The notes under the pieces: generated by a model
Database searches by the model: none
What the model was told of the DNA's origin: nothing
Seen by the model: the letters and a program-made list of their open reading frames with translations, nothing else
Shown here: in pieces, positions 36,630 through 46,258 of the stretch
Numbering within the stretch: position 1 is the stretch's first letter
How the letters are laid out: every line of letters starts with the position of its first letter
Source of the DNA: an uncultured Bacteroidales bacterium
Lineage (GTDB): Bacteria; Bacteroidota; Bacteroidia; Bacteroidales; Porphyromonadaceae
Assembly (NCBI GenBank): GCA_947290775.1
Contig: CAMYPM010000008.1
Coordinates: 1-64,000 of the forward strand
Direction of reading: 5' to 3'
DNA: 64,000 bases
Translations under genes and position numbers: made by a program

Positions 36630-38807
36630 TTAACCGGCCTGCTCTGAATAGAACTTTATTTTCACAAGGGTCAGTTCATCGTCTGTATAGGCCTCGTCAA
36701 AGGCATCACGCGCCATCCCTATATCACCCGTTGAAGACTGCTTGAAGTGATCGTATATTTCAGCGATTTCGTCATCATCCATACGATTTTTCAACTCATA
36801 ATCAATATTCAACTTCGTACCTCCGCGAACTATTTCGCTCATTTCACGCAATAATTCATCAAACTCCAAATCATTGGAAGCAGCAATATCCTCAAGAGGA
36901 ATACGACGATCTATCTGTTGAATAATCGTTGTTTTGATCTTTGACTTATTGACGGTGGTTCGGATCGGGAAGTCAAAGGGAGGATCGATATCATTTTCTT
37001 CAATATGACGCTTGATCAAATCAAGAAATTCCTTGCCATACTTTTGTGCTTTGCCGCTACCCACACCAGGGATATTCTGTAGTTCATCCATGGTGGTGGG
37101 ATAAAGGGTAGCCATTGTCTTAAGAGAAACGTCTTGAAAAACAATGTAAGGAGGCACATTGGCTCGCTCAGCAACCTGTTTGCGCAAATCTTTCATCATA
37201 GAGAAGAGCACGGCATCAGCAGCATCTCCCGTATCATCCATACGAGTATCTTCATCAAGCTCTTCATCCTCTTCATCACTCTCTACTTGGACAAAGAATG
37301 TACTCTTTCCCTTTGGAAACTTCTTTCCTTTTGCAGTTACGGTCAGTAACCCATAATTTTCTACTCCCTTCTCTAAAAAGCCGGCAACTGTAGCCTGACT
37401 AATAACAGCTTCCCAGACCTCAGGATCTATATCAGCACCTATTCCAAAACACTCAAGCTCGGTTTGCTCTAGTGTCTCAATCTCAGCTGTGGCATTACCT
37501 TCCAGAAGGTCAATAATATGATCCGCCTTGAACTTTCCTTTCACCTCAAGGATGGCATCAATGACCATCTTAAGCCACTCAGTAGCATCTACTTTTTTCT
37601 TCTCCATTCTACAGTTATCGCAATTTCCACAGTTCTCCTGTTTATACTCCTCACCAAAATAATGTAGCAGAAAGCTTCTGCGACATATAGAGGTTGTCGC
37701 ATAGGTCTCTATCTCGCTTAAGAGTTGCTTTCCTATCTCTTGCTCTGAAATAGGCTTACCATGCATGAACTTCAATAGCTTGGCAATGTCCGCTGGGCTA
37801 TAATAAGCGATACAGATTCCCTCTCCCCCATCTCGACCGGCGCGCCCGGTCTCTTGGTAGTAGCCTTCTAGGCTCTTGGGCATATCATAGTGTATCACAA
37901 AGCGCACATCGGGTTTGTCAATACCCATTCCAAAAGCAATGGTAGCAACTATTACGTCACACCTCTCATTTAGGAACGCATCTTGGTTACTACTACGCTC
38001 CTTAGCCTCCAAGCCAGCATGATAAGGTAACGCTTTTATACCATTAGCTTGGAGTAGCTCAGCAAAAGTAGTAACTTTATTTCGGCTCATGCAATAGATG
38101 ATGCCACTTTTCCCCTTTTGTGTCTGTAAAAAACGTATTATATCAGAGTCAACATTCTCTGTCTTAGGTAAAACCTTATAAAAAAGATTCGGACGATTAA
38201 ATGACGACTTAAAAAGTACGGCATCGGGTATTTTGAGGTTTTTGAGGATATCACTTTGCACCTTGGGAGTCGCAGTCGCAGTAAGAGCCATAATTGGGCG
38301 TCTACCCACCATATCGATCATTGCTCTGATCCTACGATACTCAGGTCTAAAATCATGCCCCCACTCGGAGATACAGTGAGCTTCATCAATGGCATAAAAA
38401 GAAACTCCTATACCTCGTAATAATTCTATATTTTCCTCCTTATTCAATGACTCAGGAGCTACATAGAGCATCTTTGTACGTCCCTGAATAAGATGATCTT
38501 TCACCTCCGAAAGCTGTACTCTTGAAAGGGATGAGTTCATAAAATGAGCGATGGCATCATCGCCCGCATACCCTCGAATAGCATCTACTTGATTTTTCAT
38601 CAATGCAATCAAGGGCGATATAATAATAGCCGTTCCCTTACTGAGCAATGCAGGAAGCTGGTAGCAGAGAGATTTTCCACCTCCGGTAGGCATCAAAACA
38701 AACGAATCTCTCCCTGAGAGTAAGTTCTCAATGATAGCCTGCTGATTTTCTTTAAATGAGTTGAATCCGAAGAGATTTTTTAAGCAACTCTTCAGCGTCT
38801 CACTCAT
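36630..38807 (-). CDS. recQ: ATP-dependent DNA helicase RecQ
   Basis: About 725 residues. Helicase motifs: FVLMPTGGGKSLCYQLPAL (Walker A), AIDEAHCISEWGHDFRPEY (DEAH), and QETGRAGRDG (motif VI). A four-Cys zinc motif follows (CRRSFLL, CGNCDNC), then the winged helix and an acidic linker near 505-525 (DEEDEELDED). An HRDC domain starts about 545 and the extra helical tail is typical of Bacteroidota RecQ. ATG 38807 has a GGAGG directly before it (only about 2 bases spacing); a start at 38831 is possible. Confidence 0.94.
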   Translation of the reverse strand: MSETLKSCLKNLFGFNSFKENQQAIIENLLSGRDSFVLMPTGGGKSLCYQLPALLSKGTAIIISPLIALMKNQVDAIRGYAGDDAIAHFMNSSLSRVQLSEVKDHLIQGRTKMLYVAPESLNKEENIELLRGIGVSFYAIDEAHCISEWGHDFRPEYRRIRAMIDMVGRRPIMALTATATPKVQSDILKNLKIPDAVLFKSSFNRPNLFYKVLPKTENVDSDIIRFLQTQKGKSGIIYCMSRNKVTTFAELLQANGIKALPYHAGLEAKERSSNQDAFLNERCDVIVATIAFGMGIDKPDVRFVIHYDMPKSLEGYYQETGRAGRDGGEGICIAYYSPADIAKLLKFMHGKPISEQEIGKQLLSEIETYATTSICRRSFLLHYFGEEYKQENCGNCDNCRMEKKKVDATEWLKMVIDAILEVKGKFKADHIIDLLEGNATAEIETLEQTELECFGIGADIDPEVWEAVISQATVAGFLEKGVENYGLLTVTAKGKKFPKGKSTFFVQVESDEEDEELDEDTRMDDTGDAADAVLFSMMKDLRKQVAERANVPPYIVFQDVSLKTMATLYPTTMDELQNIPGVGSGKAQKYGKEFLDLIKRHIEENDIDPPFDFPIRTTVNKSKIKTTIIQQIDRRIPLEDIAASNDLEFDELLREMSEIVRGGTKLNIDYELKNRMDDDEIAEIYDHFKQSSTGDIGMARDAFDEAYTDDELTLVKIKFYSEQAG

Positions 38808-38871
38808 TCCCTCCTGCAGTACTCTCCACATTGCTTACTTCAATTTAGCTCACAGCAGATGTATGATTTAC

Positions 38872-40161
38872 TCACACACCGGCATGTTCCCTCGCATATT
38901 GCTCAGTGACAGTAAATACTTTATTGTCACCTCCCGGAAGATTGTACATGGCATCCATCATAATGGTTTCAGCCACACTTCGTAAACCTCGCGCTCCCAT
39001 GCCTTCAGCAACTGTCTTTTCCACTATGAAATCCAATGCACCCTCTTCAATCTCAAGAGTGATTCCATCCATGGCAAAAAGAGCTTTGTACTGCTTGATA
39101 ATGGCATTTTTGGGTTCTGTTAGAATACGCTTAAGAGTCGCTTTATCCAATGGATCTAAATAAGTAAGAATAGGCAAACGGCCCAATATCTCCGGGATTA
39201 ATCCATAAGCACGTAAATCTTGGTGTGCTACATGCTGCAAAAGATTCTTACGCTCTACTTTTTCTCCCGACTTTTCTTTTGTATGGAAGCCTACATAGCT
39301 ACTATTCAATCGGTTTGCTATTAATCGCTCAATACCCACAAAGGCTCCACTACAGATAAAGAGGATGTGTCTCGTATTTACTTTAATAAACTGTTGCTCT
39401 GGATGTTTACGTCCTCCCTGAGGTGGAACATTCACATCCGCTCCTTCCAGCAATTTAAGCAACCCTTGTTGGACCCCTTCACCGCTTACATCCCTTGTAA
39501 TAGAAGGACTATCCCCCTTACGTGCTATCTTATCTATTTCATCAATGAAAACAATACCCTTCTCAGCGGCAGCCACATCATAATCAGCTGCTTGCAGCAG
39601 CCGCGTGAGAATGCTCTCTATATCTTCTCCCACATAGCCGGCCTGAGTCAGTACGGTTGCATCCACCATAGCAAAAGGCACTTTTAGGAAGCGTGCAATA
39701 GACTGCGCCAAGAGAGTTTTTCCGCTTCCTGTCGGGCCTATCATTATCACGTTACTTTTTTCGATTTCTGTATCTGGAGCCTTCTCGGCAGGGGTATTTT
39801 TTTGTGATTGAAATAGTCGCTTATAATGGTTGTACACAGCTACCGACAAATAGCGCTTTGCATCGTCCTGTCCGATCACATACTGATCCAAGAAATTTTT
39901 TATTTCTCTTGGTTTAGGCAAATCAGCAATTGTCAAGGTACTGCTACCCGGTGTAAGCCAGTCATTTTTTTCCTGTTTAGCGAAAGGATCATGCTTCAAC
40001 ATCCCCCCATCTCGCATCATAAGTAAATCCTCAATCTGGGAAATACATTCGTCACAAATACAAGTAGTTTGTGACATGCCGGTAACTAAGAGTGCGACTT
40101 CACTTTCCTTTTTTCCACAGAAACCGCAATGACGCTCTCTTGTTTTTTTTTCGTTTACCAT
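38872..40161 (-). CDS. clpX: ATP-dependent protease ATPase subunit ClpX
   Basis: A 429-residue AAA+ unfoldase. The N-terminal C4 zinc domain (CGFCGKKE with CICDEC) binds adaptors. Walker A is [14 protein letters not shown] and Walker [14 protein letters not shown]-type ClpP-docking residues lie in the LNSSYVGFH region, and pore-loop Tyr sits in [18 protein letters not shown] start at ATG 40161 places the zinc domain at the N-terminus; longer frames to 40227 would add 22 non-homologous residues. It lies 83 bases downstream of clpP. Confidence 0.95.
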   Translation of the reverse strand: MVNEKKTRERHCGFCGKKESEVALLVTGMSQTTCICDECISQIEDLLMMRDGGMLKHDPFAKQEKNDWLTPGSSTLTIADLPKPREIKNFLDQYVIGQDDAKRYLSVAVYNHYKRLFQSQKNTPAEKAPDTEIEKSNVIMIGPTGSGKTLLAQSIARFLKVPFAMVDATVLTQAGYVGEDIESILTRLLQAADYDVAAAEKGIVFIDEIDKIARKGDSPSITRDVSGEGVQQGLLKLLEGADVNVPPQGGRKHPEQQFIKVNTRHILFICSGAFVGIERLIANRLNSSYVGFHTKEKSGEKVERKNLLQHVAHQDLRAYGLIPEILGRLPILTYLDPLDKATLKRILTEPKNAIIKQYKALFAMDGITLEIEEGALDFIVEKTVAEGMGARGLRSVAETIMMDAMYNLPGGDNKVFTVTEQYAREHAGV

Positions 40162-40244
40162 CCTTATTCGTTCTCTCAACACAAAAACACAAAGCAGATA
40201 CTCCACGGATACCCCTCTGTGGAGCAAATGCTTTTATTTACCCA

Positions 40245-40931
40245 TTAGGACTCTTTGCGTGAGGTAAGTACTTGGTCAATAGCTCCGTAAGCTAAAGCCT
40301 CCTCTGCACTAAACCATTTATCTCGATCACTGTCCACCTCAAGCTGCTTGATTGTCTGACCGGTATGCTTAGATAAAATACCAATCAATTCTTTTTTCAC
40401 CTTTACAATCTCTTTAGCAGCTATTTCTATATCACTTGCTTGTCCTTGCATACCACCAAGCGGTTGATGTATCATCACTCTGGAGTGAGGGAGTGCAAAT
40501 CGTTTTCCCTTTGAGCCGGAAACAAGCAATACCGCAGCCATAGAGGCGGCCATACCGGTACATATTGTAGAGACATCACTAGATACATACTGCATAGTAT
40601 CATATATACCATATCCGGAGTAGACCGATCCGCCCGGAGAATTTATATAAATGGAAATATCCTTACCGGGATCAGTACTATCCAGATAAAGCAGCTGAGC
40701 CTGTATCACATTGGATGCATAATCATCAATCTGTGTACCAAGAAATATAATTCTATCCATCATCAAACGAGAGAACACGTCCATTTGCGCAACATTAAGC
40801 TGACGCTCCTCAATGATAGACGGATTGATATATTCACGTCCTTCTGCCTTTATATAATCATCAAGTGCCAAGGCATTAAGCCCCATCTTTTTTGTGGCAA
40901 AACGCCTAAAGTCTGTTTCTTTCATATTCAT
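40245..40931 (-). CDS. clpP: ATP-dependent Clp protease proteolytic subunit
   Basis: About 228 residues from ATG 40931 (40925 also possible). Ser130 in CTGMAASMAAVLL, His155 in VMIHQPLGGMQGQ and Asp204 in DSDRDKWFSAEEA form the catalytic triad. A tetradecamer of ClpP degrades proteins unfolded by ClpX. The 47 residues upstream in the same frame have no homology and were left out. Trigger factor, which often precedes clpP, is not present; a cyclophilin and selD lie upstream instead. Confidence 0.95.
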   Translation of the reverse strand: MNMKETDFRRFATKKMGLNALALDDYIKAEGREYINPSIIEERQLNVAQMDVFSRLMMDRIIFLGTQIDDYASNVIQAQLLYLDSTDPGKDISIYINSPGGSVYSGYGIYDTMQYVSSDVSTICTGMAASMAAVLLVSGSKGKRFALPHSRVMIHQPLGGMQGQASDIEIAAKEIVKVKKELIGILSKHTGQTIKQLEVDSDRDKWFSAEEALAYGAIDQVLTSRKES

Positions 40932-41013
40932 TTCAATCTTTTTCTGTTTCGTTAGTGTACTATACACAGGTTCATATTTGCAGTTTACGTGCCAAAAAGC
41001 TATCCACAAAATA

Positions 41014-41021
41014 CAAATATA
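41014..41021 (-). promoter_or_regulatory. -7 box candidate for the clpP operon
   Basis: On the minus strand TATATTTG matches TAnnTTTG about 82 bases before the clpP start. The nearest TTG is 16 bases upstream, short of the usual spacing. Confidence 0.35.
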
Positions 41022-41213
41022 GGCAACCCGGCACAAACAACATTGTGTAAACCTCACAATAGGTGCAGTCACTACCGACTTATAACAAAGATAACAAATC
41101 CCTATGATTTCTCATAGACCACTTAACCAACTGGATGAGTTTCCTTCCTACAAAAATAGAGATCTGCAAAAAGAGGTCACATAAAAGAGAATTTCTAACC
41201 GTTATTCACAATG

Positions 41214-41945
41214 TCAGACCTCTATGAGTGACATGGTTAGCTCAATATTCTCTTTAGGTCTATCGCACTGATCCGTATCTACTTGCTGTATCTTTTCTAC
41301 CACTTCAAGTCCGGACTCAACTTCTCCGAATACCGTGTACTGTCCGTCAAGAAAAGGAGTTCCCCCCACAGAACGGTATAAATTTTTCTGTTCCTCAGTC
41401 AAAACGGCCTCTTTTTTACTCCTTTCAGCCTCTTCAATAAGACGATCCTGTAAAGCCATTAGCCCTTCATGGTTGTGCTCCCTCCTCAGTTGCATAATCT
41501 CTTCCTTATGCTGGAGAGCCAAATGATTGAAATTCTGCTGCACAAACTGCTGTTGCATCTGTTTTTCAAGCTGCTTAAGCTGTTCATCCTTGTAGAGATC
41601 TCCCCATACAATATAGAACTGTGATCCACTGCTCCTCCTTTCAGGATTCACCTCATCGCCTTGTCTCGCTGCTGCCAAAGCACCTCTTTTATGATATAGT
41701 CCATCCTTAATTTCTGCCTCAATCGTATAATCGGGGCCACCTACGCCAAGCTGCTTCCCTTTAGGAGCTCCTTTGGAATCCGGATCACCACCTTGAATCA
41801 TGAAATTCTTTATAACACGATGGAAAAGCGTTCCGTCATAGTACCTTTTTTTTACTAATTTGACGAAATTATCTCTGTGCAAAGGAGTCTCGTCATAGAG
41901 ACGTAGCACTATATCCCCTAATGAAGTATGTAATAAAACTTTCAT
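41214..41945 (-). CDS. Cyclophilin-type peptidyl-prolyl cis-trans isomerase with helical insertion
   Basis: A 243-residue cyclophilin. The active-site stretch FHRVIKNFMIQGGDPDSKG (about 41-59) includes the catalytic Arg43, and SGSQFYIVW is present about 106-114. Between the beta strands is an insertion of about 75 residues (118-195), mostly charged and Gln-rich helix, before the closing GTPFLDGQYTVFGEV. No signal peptide is visible, so a cytoplasmic role is likely. It follows selD by 15 bases and so belongs to the selenium cluster's transcript. Confidence 0.9.
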   Translation of the reverse strand: MKVLLHTSLGDIVLRLYDETPLHRDNFVKLVKKRYYDGTLFHRVIKNFMIQGGDPDSKGAPKGKQLGVGGPDYTIEAEIKDGLYHKRGALAAARQGDEVNPERRSSGSQFYIVWGDLYKDEQLKQLEKQMQQQFVQQNFNHLALQHKEEIMQLRREHNHEGLMALQDRLIEEAERSKKEAVLTEEQKNLYRSVGGTPFLDGQYTVFGEVESGLEVVEKIQQVDTDQCDRPKENIELTMSLIEV

Positions 41946-41960
41946 ATATTTCTCTAATAA

Positions 41961-43007
41961 TCAATTTAGTACAACTTTAATACCATCCCTACGAGCCTCT
42001 TTCACTTCTCCAATAATAGCGGCAGAGCGGTCTCCGGCGTCATGTATCTTGCAGCATACCTCCTCCGCTATATCTGAATCAACCGCCATAAGCAACCCAC
42101 CGGAAGTTTGTGGGTCGGCAGCCAAATAACTCATTAGAAGGGGAGCATTTACCTCAAGTGCTGCTCCCACATATCTTATATTACGAAAAGCCGCACCGGG
42201 GATACAGCCATCGTCCAAAAGTTGCAGTACTCCCGGCAAAACAGGAAGCCGAGAGGTATCAATTTCAATTGTAACATCAGAGGCTTCAGCAAGCTCAAAC
42301 CCATGACCCACAAGGCCAAACCCTGTAACATCAGTAGCGCCTCTAATCGCATAGTCACACATTACTTGGGCAGCATATTTGTTTAGTCGTTGCATACAAT
42401 CTACAGCCTTTTTATATTCTTGATCTCTTGTCAGGCTTAGTCTCTGTCCCGCAATCATGACTCCCACGCCCAGTGGTTTGGTAAGGATCAGCTTTTGTCC
42501 GCTCCGAGCACCGCCATTCGTTACTATCTTATTAGGATGTACCACCCCTACTACAGCAAGGCCATACTGAGGAGTTTTATCCTCTATCGTATGACCGCCC
42601 ATAGTAAAAGCGCCCGCCTCATCAATGGCTTGTTGTCCTCCGCGTAATATCTCCAGCAATCCTCCTAGAGGAAGCCTTGAACCCGGATAATGCATAAGAT
42701 TCAATGCCATTAGAGGCTTTCCTCCCATTGCATAGACATCGCTGAGCGCATTGGTAGCGGCAATAACGCCAAAAGTGTAGGGGTCATCCACCACGGGAGG
42801 AAAAAAGTCCGTTGTCATAATCAAAGCCGTTTCTTCGTTTAGCTTATATACACCGGCATCATCATGAGTAGACAATCCCACAAGCACATTTTCATTCGTA
42901 GGGACGGTAACCTTCGACAATAGCTTTGATAGCTCATAAGGATCTATCTTGGCGGAACAGCCTCCATATTCGCACTCTTTGAGCAACTCTATTTTCTGTA
43001 ACTTCAT
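41961..43007 (-). CDS. selD: Selenide, water dikinase (selenophosphate synthase)
   Basis: About 348 residues making selenophosphate from selenide and ATP. The N-terminal YGGCSAKI holds the catalytic Cys17 and Lys20 when translation starts at ATG 43007; a GTG at 43010 is the alternative. The catalytic residue is Cys, not selenocysteine. HDDAGVY binds metal/ATP phosphates, and DFFPPVVDDP and GATDVTGFGLVGHGFE match the family. It sits in a four-gene block with YedF, desulfurase and DUF3343. Confidence 0.94.
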   Translation of the reverse strand: MKLQKIELLKECEYGGCSAKIDPYELSKLLSKVTVPTNENVLVGLSTHDDAGVYKLNEETALIMTTDFFPPVVDDPYTFGVIAATNALSDVYAMGGKPLMALNLMHYPGSRLPLGGLLEILRGGQQAIDEAGAFTMGGHTIEDKTPQYGLAVVGVVHPNKIVTNGGARSGQKLILTKPLGVGVMIAGQRLSLTRDQEYKKAVDCMQRLNKYAAQVMCDYAIRGATDVTGFGLVGHGFELAEASDVTIEIDTSRLPVLPGVLQLLDDGCIPGAAFRNIRYVGAALEVNAPLLMSYLAADPQTSGGLLMAVDSDIAEEVCCKIHDAGDRSAAIIGEVKEARRDGIKVVLN

Positions 43008-43010
43008 CAC

Positions 43011-43232
43011 TTACTCTCTGTAGTCCACTATCAACGATTCTTCACTATGGGTCAACAAACTCTCCACTTCCTGCCTATAGTCTTCTTCTACTTTCAAGCA
43101 CATTCCACACTCCGGATCCAAATATGGGGGTGTACTCCTTACTTCATGAGGTATTTGATGCTCTACAATGCTCTTTCTCGCAGTAATAAAGGCTCTTGTA
43201 GAAGAAAATATAACCAAGAAGCTGCGTTTCAT
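43011..43232 (-). CDS. DUF3343 family putative selenium/sulfur carrier
   Basis: A 73-residue protein when begun at the internal Met (ATG 43232, with AAAGAG upstream). It reads MKRSFLVIFSSTRAFITARK, then VRSTPPYLDPECGMCLKV, the Cys pair (ECGMC) expected for the family's proposed carrier thiol. The family is described as putative Se/S carrier proteins and frequently adjoins selD and YedF. An upstream in-frame Met (43295) would overlap the desulfurase. The function is inferred from family and linkage. Confidence 0.8.
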   Translation of the reverse strand: MKRSFLVIFSSTRAFITARKSIVEHQIPHEVRSTPPYLDPECGMCLKVEEDYRQEVESLLTHSEESLIVDYRE

Positions 43233-43260
43233 ATATCTCTTTACAAAAACAACTATTAGC

Positions 43261-44403
43261 TCAGTGCCTATTAGAAAGAGTGGTAAGTGCTTCAAATAAT
43301 GTATCTAATTCATCCGGGGTATTATACCTTGAAAGAGAAATGCGTGTGGCTCCGGTTTGTAATGTTCCAAGGGTACGATGTGCTATAGCTGCACAATGTA
43401 ACCCAAAACGGGTAGCAATACCATAGTTATAGTATAACTCGTCACTCAAGCGCTCTACACTTCCTCTATCTGGAAGCAAAGAAAAGACCGGTCCCTGCCG
43501 CTCCACGTTGTCCGCACAAAGCACTTTGTAGGGAAGCTCTCCCCTAATGCGTTGAATAAAGCGATAAAACTCTGCTTGCGAAATAAGGGGTTGCTGTGGG
43601 CGTTCCTTCATACCTATGTACCAAGTGGAGAGTCCCAATAAGTTAATAGTACCGGCTTCAAAACGCTCCGGCATATGATCTGTATCCGAAAGTTGTTCGG
43701 AATGATAGCCATTTCCACCTCGTATAAGTGGCGCAATGCTCTTCGGATTCCTAATAAACAAAGCCCCTGTGCCGACAGGTCCCATAAGGCCCTTGTGTCC
43801 GGTAATGGCAACAAAATCAATCTCACGTCTCTCTGCCTCAACGTCTATATAAGGAAGTGCTTGAGCGCCATCAATAAGTATCAGGCAATTCGGCAGGTAT
43901 TTCTTTACAAGAACCGAGACCTCATGAATAGGCTGTATCACACCATTGAGATTACTCATTGCGTTGAGTACACAAAGTCTGATACCTTTTAATTGGGAAA
44001 GAAATTGGGTACTCTGTTCAATATTGATACATCCATCAGGATTGAAAGGGAACATCCATGGCATATGCGTACCCTCCAACGCATCGAGCGGTCGCATAAC
44101 AGCGTTATGTTCCAATGGGGAGATCAAAACCTCTTCTTTCCGCAGTCCATGCAGTCCTCTAATAACAGTATTAATCGCCTCGGTTGCATTTTTTGTAAAA
44201 ACGATATGACTTCCCTGACCTTCCGCTCCTATCAGAGCTGCTAGCAGATCCCTCAACTCCTCCACCATAGTTGAAAGCTCTAAGGTATGTGTATCCCGGC
44301 TTCTCCCATATGAACCTAATGGTTCATCGTAGATATGACTCAGATGACAAGCAACCCCAGGTGGCTTAGGGTATGAGGTGGAAGCATTATCAAAGTATAT
44401 CAT
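43261..44403 (-). CDS. Cysteine desulfurase family aminotransferase class V
   Basis: A 380-residue PLP enzyme. The PLP lysine is Lys204 in TGHKGLMGPVG, Asp178 in LIDGAQALP contacts the pyridine nitrogen, and His99 lies in PLEHNAVMRP. The C-terminal GLHCAAIAHRTLGT carries the catalytic Cys. The motif pattern fits the desulfurase subgroup found beside selD and YedF, which I infer supplies Se or S. It could equally serve sulfur transfer. The YedF gene lies 16 bases upstream. Confidence 0.88.
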   Translation of the reverse strand: MIYFDNASTSYPKPPGVACHLSHIYDEPLGSYGRSRDTHTLELSTMVEELRDLLAALIGAEGQGSHIVFTKNATEAINTVIRGLHGLRKEEVLISPLEHNAVMRPLDALEGTHMPWMFPFNPDGCINIEQSTQFLSQLKGIRLCVLNAMSNLNGVIQPIHEVSVLVKKYLPNCLILIDGAQALPYIDVEAERREIDFVAITGHKGLMGPVGTGALFIRNPKSIAPLIRGGNGYHSEQLSDTDHMPERFEAGTINLLGLSTWYIGMKERPQQPLISQAEFYRFIQRIRGELPYKVLCADNVERQGPVFSLLPDRGSVERLSDELYYNYGIATRFGLHCAAIAHRTLGTLQTGATRISLSRYNTPDELDTLFEALTTLSNRH

Positions 44404-44419
44404 ACTACACGCCCATCAG

Positions 44420-45040
44420 CTATGGAGTAACTATATGTGCAGCCCGGCTCAAAAGGTCGGCAATTACAAGCATATTGGATATTTTACCTACTGCGATTTC
44501 CTCTTTTTGATTGAAGTAGTCGGTACAAGTGCCACAAAGTATGATTTCCACGCCTTTCTCAGCAAGTTTTTTCAGCGCCTCGTTTGCAGGGTGTGACTTT
44601 GTTGCTAAGCGGATACCCCTATTGTAGCATATAATGTGAGTCGGTAGCGATTCCACTTCATTCAAAGCATTTAGGTAAGCAAGGATGAGTATTTCTCCCA
44701 GCTGATCTTCTCCCTGACCCATTACATCACTTCTTAGCTGCACGATACTAATACCGTTCATTTCTTTTAGAGGGTGTGATACCTCGGAGCCTTGTTGAGG
44801 TTGGATGGAGGGAATACTTTTTCCCTTGGTATTAACTTTTAGGGAAGTATATCCTTCATATTCTTTTTTCTCAACTGAAAAGCCACTCTGGCAAATAAAA
44901 TCACTTAAATTACCACAAGCTGTTTCGTTGTCTGTCAGTATCTCAAACTCCGTTTCCAACTGGTTCTGCTTCAATGCTTGTCGAAACATGATCAGCGGCA
45001 GTGGGCAAACCTTACCCCTTGTATCTACTTTTATCAGCAT
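44420..45040 (-). CDS. yedF: Selenium metabolism protein YedF (TusA + DsrE-like)
   Basis: A 206-residue two-domain protein. The TusA/SirA-like N-terminus has RGKVCPLPLIMFRQAL, with the CPxP motif at Cys12. The C-terminal half (about 95-206) is DsrE-like, with a Cys pair in ILCGTCTDYF. The family is tied to selenium handling by co-occurrence with selD. It is the first gene of the leftward selenium block and faces selU/mnmH across a 143-base divergent spacer. Confidence 0.88.
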   Translation of the reverse strand: MLIKVDTRGKVCPLPLIMFRQALKQNQLETEFEILTDNETACGNLSDFICQSGFSVEKKEYEGYTSLKVNTKGKSIPSIQPQQGSEVSHPLKEMNGISIVQLRSDVMGQGEDQLGEILILAYLNALNEVESLPTHIICYNRGIRLATKSHPANEALKKLAEKGVEIILCGTCTDYFNQKEEIAVGKISNMLVIADLLSRAAHIVTP

Positions 45041-45067
45041 AGTTTAGTTTCGTTTATTTTCTCTTGT

Positions 45068-45075
45068 CAAAAATA
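45068..45075 (-). promoter_or_regulatory. -7 box of yedF operon
   Basis: Minus-strand TATTTTTG, 27 bases before the yedF ATG. Confidence 0.45.
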
Positions 45076-45163
45076 CTCATTTCTTGCCATGTAACTCTAC
45101 ATTTCTGCGAAATAGCACATTCACCTTACTCGCCATATAAGATATCAGATTAATGCTTCTTCG

Positions 45164-45171
45164 TATCTTTA
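45164..45171 (+). promoter_or_regulatory. -7 box of selU
   Basis: TATCTTTA is a near-match to TAnnTTTG (last base A) only 12 bases before the selU ATG, implying a very short leader. Confidence 0.35.
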
Positions 45172-45183
45172 CCTTTAAATAGA

Positions 45184-46254
45184 ATGAATATGATGGATAC
45201 AGAAGAGAAGTATCTCCACTTTCCCCCTTACTCAGAGCGTGTATGGATAGATGTACGCTCTCCTGAAGAGTATGCCCACGGCCATATTCCCGGGGCACAC
45301 AATATTCCCCTCTTTACGGACGAGGAGCGTGAGAAAGTAGGTACGACTTATGTAACAATCGGCAGGAACGAGGCCGTGACTGAGGGGTTAACCTATGTAG
45401 GGAATAAGCTGCACACCTTTGAGAGTCAACTACTCTCTATCCTTCAAAAGGAGCAAAAAAGCAAGGTGATGGTCTACTGCGCAAGAGGAGGAATGCGTAG
45501 TGGGTCCATGGGCTGGCTATTCAAACTATACAACCACGATGTAGAGGTATTTCCGAGAGGATTTAGTGGCTTCAAGAAACTACTTCCTCAATACGTAGCA
45601 AAGATGAACAAATTGGTACTGCTGGATGGGCCAACCGGAGCAGGCAAAACCGATCTCCTCTTAGAGATGAAGAGAATGGGTGCTCAAGTGATTGACTTAG
45701 AAGGGATAGCACATCATAAAGGAAGTGCTTTCGGATACTATGCAGATCGCACCCAACCCACGAACGAAATGATATACAGTGAGATCGTGGTGCAGCTTAG
45801 TAGAATGGATATGTCGCGTCCCATATTTTTAGAGAGCGAAAGCAAGAAGATAGGCTCTCGAGAGGTACCGGATGTCCTATTTAATAAGATGCAAAATGGC
45901 TTTTTAATGACCATTGAATCCCCCAAAAAAGAGCGTATCAAACGAATTATGGATGGCTACAGCCAACTACCCCAAGAGATGCTCATAGAGGCTTTTGAGA
46001 AGATCAAAAAGCGATTAGGTACCAATGAGATGCAGGAAGCCATTCGATTGGTACATGCCAAAGACTATCAAGGTGCTATCCAAATAGCTTTGCACTACTA
46101 CGACAAGGCTTATGACCAGTCAGCAGAGAAGCTATGGAGGGGCCGGCACATTGGCAAGGTAATACACACTACGGAGAATACGGCAAAGATAGCCACAGAG
46201 ATTATACAGACCACAGAACAATGGTTTTCTTCTTCTCACATAACCCCAAAATAA
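45184..46254 (+). CDS. mnmH: tRNA 2-selenouridine synthase
   Basis: A 356-residue enzyme (SelU/YbbB) converting 2-thiouridine at tRNA position 34 to 2-selenouridine with selenophosphate. The rhodanese domain (about 18-135) shows VWIDVRSPEEYAHGHIPGA and the catalytic Cys99 in MVYCARGGMRSG. A P-loop domain follows: LLDGPTGAGKTDLL (149-156 for GPTGAGKT). It is divergent from the selenium block that makes its donor. Its presence with selD, in a window lacking selA and selB, points to selenouridine as at least one use of the selenium. Confidence 0.93.
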   Translation: MNMMDTEEKYLHFPPYSERVWIDVRSPEEYAHGHIPGAHNIPLFTDEEREKVGTTYVTIGRNEAVTEGLTYVGNKLHTFESQLLSILQKEQKSKVMVYCARGGMRSGSMGWLFKLYNHDVEVFPRGFSGFKKLLPQYVAKMNKLVLLDGPTGAGKTDLLLEMKRMGAQVIDLEGIAHHKGSAFGYYADRTQPTNEMIYSEIVVQLSRMDMSRPIFLESESKKIGSREVPDVLFNKMQNGFLMTIESPKKERIKRIMDGYSQLPQEMLIEAFEKIKKRLGTNEMQEAIRLVHAKDYQGAIQIALHYYDKAYDQSAEKLWRGRHIGKVIHTTENTAKIATEIIQTTEQWFSSSHITPK

Positions 46255-46258
46255 GTTC

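Noticed and set aside
40932..41072. 47-codon N-terminal extension of ClpP
   Set aside because: It covers sequence holding a -7 box and adds a hydrophobic segment not found in ClpP; the catalytic numbering fits the shorter start.
42950..42965. SelD as a selenoprotein
   Set aside because: The catalytic site reads GGCSAK with an ordinary Cys codon; there is no in-frame TGA.
43233..43295. N-terminal extension of the DUF3343 protein
   Set aside because: It would overlap the desulfurase reading frame by 35 bases; the internal Met has a better ribosome-binding sequence and matches the family length.
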